From contig CALFIU010000177.1 in assembly GCA_937877455.1 (NCBI GenBank), forward strand, positions 62,001 to 126,000: a stretch of DNA of 64,000 bases, read 5' to 3'. Positions 60,754-64,000 of the stretch are shown one piece after another; the stretch's first letter is position 1, and every line of letters starts with the position of its first letter. A model generated the notes under the pieces. That model had not been told where the DNA came from and ran no database searches. It saw only the letters and a list, made by a program, of their open reading frames with translations. The position numbers and the translations under genes are program-made. The DNA comes from an uncultured Bacteroidales bacterium. GTDB lineage: Bacteria > Bacteroidota > Bacteroidia > Bacteroidales > UBA3824.

Positions 60754-61323
60754 ATGGACAATATTATTGAATTTTTTAATCAAAAGGCTGCCACATGGGA
60801 TAAAAATATTCCGCAAAATGGAGAACGCATAAATTATTTGCTATCGCTTTTGGATTTATCTGATGGCGATAGCCTTTTGGATGTAGGTTGTGGTACTGGA
60901 ATTTTGGAAAATTTTTTACCAGAATATATAAAGACTATAGCGATTGATTTTTCGCCAGAGATGGTAAAAATTGCAAAGAATAAATTTCCAAATAAGGATA
61001 TTCGTGTAGAGGATTTTTTGCAACTCAATACAGAGAAAAAATTCGACAAAATAATAATGTACAATATTTTCCCCCATTTTTTACAACCTTATAAAGCATT
61101 TTGCAAGGCATACGAGTTGCTTAATCCCAATGGTATGTTGCTAATTTGCCACGGCGAAGGACGGCAAACAATCAACGGTAGGCACAATGCCATTCACAAC
61201 AACATTTCTATAGGGCTTTTACCTACTGACGAATTGCAACAATGGATGTTACCATATTTTGAGATTGTTTTAACCGAAGATGCAGAAAACTATTTTGCTT
61301 TGTTAGGGCGTAAACGTGGGTAA
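60754..61323 (+). CDS. Class I SAM-dependent methyltransferase
   Basis: 189 residues, one Rossmann-type domain with motif I LLDVGCGTGILENFL, motif II IAIDFSPEMVKIA and motif post-I FDKIIMYNIFPHF. The segment CHGEGRQTINGRHN after strand 5 is distinctive and may help bind the substrate. The substrate is unknown. It is the last gene of the CODH-like cluster, tightly linked to the ECF S-like gene; a palindromic repeat follows. Confidence 0.88.
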   Translation: MDNIIEFFNQKAATWDKNIPQNGERINYLLSLLDLSDGDSLLDVGCGTGILENFLPEYIKTIAIDFSPEMVKIAKNKFPNKDIRVEDFLQLNTEKKFDKIIMYNIFPHFLQPYKAFCKAYELLNPNGMLLICHGEGRQTINGRHNAIHNNISIGLLPTDELQQWMLPYFEIVLTEDAENYFALLGRKRG

Positions 61324-61332
61324 TTTGTAGCA

Positions 61333-61402
61333 CGTCAGTTTCATTTGAATAGGCGGACCTGCGTGTCCGCCCTCAATATCGCAGATTCAAATGAAATTGA
61401 CG
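61333..61402. repeat. Palindromic intergenic element, copy B
   Basis: 18-bp arms CGTCAGTTTCATTTGAAT (61333-61350) and ATTCAAATGAAATTGACG (61385-61402), one mismatch, enclose a perfect GC-rich hairpin GGCGGAC / GTCCGCC (61352-61358, 61365-61371). It matches the ends and inner hairpin of the larger element at 1833-2036. Confidence 0.8.
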
Positions 61403-61453
61403 TAAATTTGTAGTAAAAAACGTTTAAATTTGATTTAAAATTTCCAAAAATTA

Positions 61454-61461
61454 TAATTTTG
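61454..61461 (+). promoter_or_regulatory. -7 box (TAATTTTG) of the ABC exporter operon
   Basis: TAATTTTGC with TTG at 61430-61432 (21-bp spacer), 34 bp before the TTG start. Confidence 0.5.
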
Positions 61462-61495
61462 CAGTTAAAATCATAAAATTATTAATTTAGGAAAA

Positions 61496-63253
61496 TTGAA
61501 AGACAAAAAGAAATTATCAAATTTGAGGACGATATTGCAATTTTTAAAACCACATTGGTTTTTAACTCTTTTTGCTCCGTTATGTGTTCTTTTGGAAGTA
61601 TGGGCAGAGCTTGAGCAACCCGGGCTTATGGCGAAGATTGTTGATGACGGTATTTTAGGAAACAATCCAGAATGTATAAAGCCGCTTGGTATCAAGATGG
61701 TTGCAATATTACTTATTGGTGTTGCTGGTGGTATAATGAGTATTTACGCAGCGGGTAAAGTTTCTTACCAATTTGGAGCGGCAATGCGTACCAAAATGTT
61801 TGAAAAAATACAACATTTTTCATTCTATAACATTGATAGACTTCAAGTAGGGTCGCTTATTACGCGTATGGGCGATGATATTAATCGCGTTCAAGGTGTT
61901 GTGCAGGCTTCGATGCGATTGTTGTTTCGTGCTCCTTTTATGTTTGTTGGGGCAGTGGTTATGGTGCTAACACTTAATGTTAATCTTAGTGTTGTTTTGC
62001 TTTTCCTTATGGCGGCATCAATGTGTGTGGTTGTTTTTATAATGAAAAAAACATTACCATTATTCATAGAACAACAAAAAAAACGCGATGGTTTTACGTC
62101 ATTAGTCCAAGAAATACTTGCAGGTGTTAGAGTAACCAAGGCATACGTAAGAGAAGAACACGAAAGACAACGTTTTGAACAAGCTAATCTCGATTTAAAG
62201 GAAAGTACGCTTCATGTTAGCAAAATAATGTCAGCAATGATGCCTGTGGTATCGTTTGCTCTCAATGTTGGAATAATTATCGTTATTTATATTGGAGCCA
62301 AGGAAGTACAGGTTGGCAAAATGCAGATAGGTGGAATAATGGCAAGTATCAATTATCTTGCCCAAATACAAATGGCTCTGATGATGGCCTCGCATGTTAT
62401 AATGTCTATCAGCCAAGCCGAGGCATCAATGAACCGCATCAATGAGGTTTTGGAAACACCAGTAGAAACGGGTAATGATAGTGGTGATGATTTTATTAAC
62501 GGCGACCTTGAATTTAAAAATGTTTCGTTTGGTTACAAAGACGCTCTAAAAGAAAACGAAAACCTTGCTTTACAACTCGAAAACATAAGTTTTTCTATTC
62601 AAAAAGGTGGAACTTTGGCAATAATGGGCGAAACAGGAGCTGGAAAATCTACGCTTGTAAACCTTATTCCACGTTTCTATGATGTTGACAGCGGAAGTAT
62701 AACCATTGCAGGTAAAGATATTAAATCGTTAAATAGAACACAATTGCAAAAACATGTTGGCATTGTTTTACAACATACGCTTTTGTTTTCGGGTAGCATT
62801 GCCGACAATTTGAAAATAGGCAACGATAATGCCACCGAAATTCAGATGATGGAAGTATGTCGTCAAGTACAAATGGAGGATTATGTAAATAGTTTCCCCG
62901 AAAAACTTGAACATCGTATAGAACAAGAAGCAACAAACCTTTCTGGTGGACAAAAGCAACGTTTTAGCATTGCACGAACCTTGCTTGCAAAACCTGATAT
63001 TTTAATCCTTGACGATAGTTTTTGTGCTTTGGATTTATTAACAGAATCTAAGGTAAAACAAGCATTACATAAACTTAATTGTACAAAAATAATAATTGCG
63101 CAGCGGATTTCGAGTGTGGTAAATGCCGACAAAATACTTTTGCTTGGAGCAGGAAAAGTAATAGATTGTGGTTCGCATAATGAGTTGATGCGGCGTTGTT
63201 CTCTATATAAAGAAATTTACAAATCTCAAACAGGAAAGGAGGATACGTTATGA
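61496..63253 (+). CDS. ABC exporter half-transporter, first subunit
   Basis: 585 residues: six-helix exporter membrane domain (about 1-310) and ATPase domain with Walker A GETGAGKST, Q-loop VLQHTLLFSGSI, signature LSGGQKQRFSIAR and Walker B ILILDDSFCALD. The Walker B ends in D-D rather than D-E, the usual degenerate position of one partner in heterodimeric exporters. The start is a TTG at 61496 preceded by TAGGAAAA; the first in-frame ATG would remove about 45 residues including the first membrane helix. The next gene overlaps by 4 bp (ATGA). Confidence 0.9.
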   Translation: MKDKKKLSNLRTILQFLKPHWFLTLFAPLCVLLEVWAELEQPGLMAKIVDDGILGNNPECIKPLGIKMVAILLIGVAGGIMSIYAAGKVSYQFGAAMRTKMFEKIQHFSFYNIDRLQVGSLITRMGDDINRVQGVVQASMRLLFRAPFMFVGAVVMVLTLNVNLSVVLLFLMAASMCVVVFIMKKTLPLFIEQQKKRDGFTSLVQEILAGVRVTKAYVREEHERQRFEQANLDLKESTLHVSKIMSAMMPVVSFALNVGIIIVIYIGAKEVQVGKMQIGGIMASINYLAQIQMALMMASHVIMSISQAEASMNRINEVLETPVETGNDSGDDFINGDLEFKNVSFGYKDALKENENLALQLENISFSIQKGGTLAIMGETGAGKSTLVNLIPRFYDVDSGSITIAGKDIKSLNRTQLQKHVGIVLQHTLLFSGSIADNLKIGNDNATEIQMMEVCRQVQMEDYVNSFPEKLEHRIEQEATNLSGGQKQRFSIARTLLAKPDILILDDSFCALDLLTESKVKQALHKLNCTKIIIAQRISSVVNADKILLLGAGKVIDCGSHNELMRRCSLYKEIYKSQTGKEDTL

Positions 63254-64000
63254 AAAATCCAATGCAGCCACGCCGTAACGACGGACCAATGGGTATAAAT
63301 GCTCCACATGAAAAAGCGTCTGACAGAAAAGCTGTTTTTTTGCGTTTGCTTCCGTATTGGGCAGAACATAAAGGGTTGATGTTTTTAATGTTGCTATGTG
63401 CATTGGCAACAACAGCCAGTTCTTTGGTAACGCCTTGGCTTATTGGTAGGGCAATAGATAGTTGCATACATCTTAGCCAACAAACAACCGTAGATTTTGT
63501 GCTTTTGGTTAAGTATCTTATAGTTTTGGCTTTAATTTATATAGCAAGTTCGGCAGCAAACTGGGCGCAAGAATACGGAATGGTGTATGTTTCTCAACGC
63601 ATAGTAAATAAACTACGCAGCCAAATGATGGAACACATGCAAAACCTTGATTTAAAGTATCATGACACTAATTCTCGTGGCGATATAATGAGTAGATTTC
63701 TCAACGATACAGAACTTATGAAAGACGGATTGGGGCAAACACTTATACAATGTGTAACCACAATTGTTTCGATGGTTGGAATGATTGTAACAATGTGTGC
63801 GCTTAATCTAACACTAACTGGTCTTATATGTATGAGTATTCCATTGGTAATATTTCTTAGTAGGTTTATAATTGCGAGGTCGCGAAAATATTTTGCAGCA
63901 CAACAAACAGCGTTGGGAAATCTTAATAGTGTAATAGAAGAAAGTATCAATGGAATAAAAGTTATTCGCAGTTTTGGAAGAGAAGACAAGCAACAAGAAT
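63250..64000 (+). CDS. ABC exporter half-transporter, second subunit (partial)
   Basis: An ATG at 63250 overlaps the stop of the previous gene. The visible 250 residues are an N-terminal tail of about 40 followed by most of a six-helix exporter membrane domain (LLPYWAEHKGLMFLMLLC, TPWLIGRAIDSC, SRGDIMSRFLNDTELMKDG, ESINGIKVIRSFGRED). The ATPase domain lies beyond the window. With the first subunit it forms a heterodimeric multidrug- or lipid-type exporter; the substrate is unknown. Confidence 0.88.
   Translation, partial: MKNPMQPRRNDGPMGINAPHEKASDRKAVFLRLLPYWAEHKGLMFLMLLCALATTASSLVTPWLIGRAIDSCIHLSQQTTVDFVLLVKYLIVLALIYIASSAANWAQEYGMVYVSQRIVNKLRSQMMEHMQNLDLKYHDTNSRGDIMSRFLNDTELMKDGLGQTLIQCVTTIVSMVGMIVTMCALNLTLTGLICMSIPLVIFLSRFIIARSRKYFAAQQTALGNLNSVIEESINGIKVIRSFGREDKQQE

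Overview
The window is AT-rich chromosomal DNA from an uncultured-looking or unnamed member of the Bacteroidales (Bacteroidota). Three things point there: intergenic regions repeatedly carry the Bacteroidetes promoter (TTG, about 19-20 bp, then TAnnTTTG) instead of -35/-10 boxes; ribosome binding sites are almost absent; and the gene families are typical of the group (GH43 and GH95 secreted glycosidases, C69 peptidase, lumazine synthase of the expected type, a Bacteroidales ribbon-helix-helix protein, DPE2-type amylomaltase, CPBP protease). No rRNA or tRNA gene, prophage, CRISPR array or SusCD pair was seen.

Layout. 1-1.8 kb: a Tat-type aldo/keto reductase (cut by the window edge) and a NapH/NapG-like membrane polyferredoxin. 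1.8-2.5 kb: a nested palindromic repeat and two tandem small-RNA transcription units. 2.7-13.5 kb: tatD, asnS, a secreted GH95 fucosidase preceded by a small-RNA/leader hairpin, a lipoprotein, a chemoreceptor, a secreted M43-like metalloprotease and a RelA-like (p)ppGpp synthetase with a degenerate hydrolase domain. 13.7-14.3 kb: an internally deleted IS4-type element. 14.5-24.2 kb: nucleoside phosphorylase, SirB1-like protein, a 21-residue membrane peptide, C69 peptidase plus symporter, a candidate structured RNA, aminotransferase, trmH, siaB-like kinase, MerR, M23 peptidase.

24.5-34.1 kb is one long chemotaxis operon (STAS, cheY, cheA, cheW, cheR, a histidine-kinase-like protein without its phosphoacceptor His, cheD, cheB, a second receiver, and a PAS/GAF protein). 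34.2-42.4 kb: prmC, ribH, GH43 arabinanase-like lipoprotein, secreted LRR protein, RHH protein, CPBP protease, outer-membrane barrel protein, pfkA. 42.4-47.2 kb: a broken secreted-protein gene downstream of a CHASE4-like/PAS/PP2C phosphatase and a PAS histidine kinase. 47.3-53.4 kb: GH13 amylase, DPE2-type malQ and an lrp gene with an operator-like palindrome, then gdhA.

53.5-61.3 kb is the most unusual region: eight co-directional genes encoding a cysteine-desulfurase-like protein that has lost its PLP site, a bile-acid-symporter-family carrier, a carbon-monoxide-dehydrogenase (CooS) homologue with one active-site cluster cysteine replaced by Asp, a complete SsuABC/NrtABC-like importer, an ECF S-like membrane protein and a SAM methyltransferase. 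A perfect 34-bp palindrome sits at activator distance from the first promoter and an imperfect version precedes cooS. The window ends with a second copy of the palindromic repeat and a heterodimeric ABC exporter, the second subunit running off the end.
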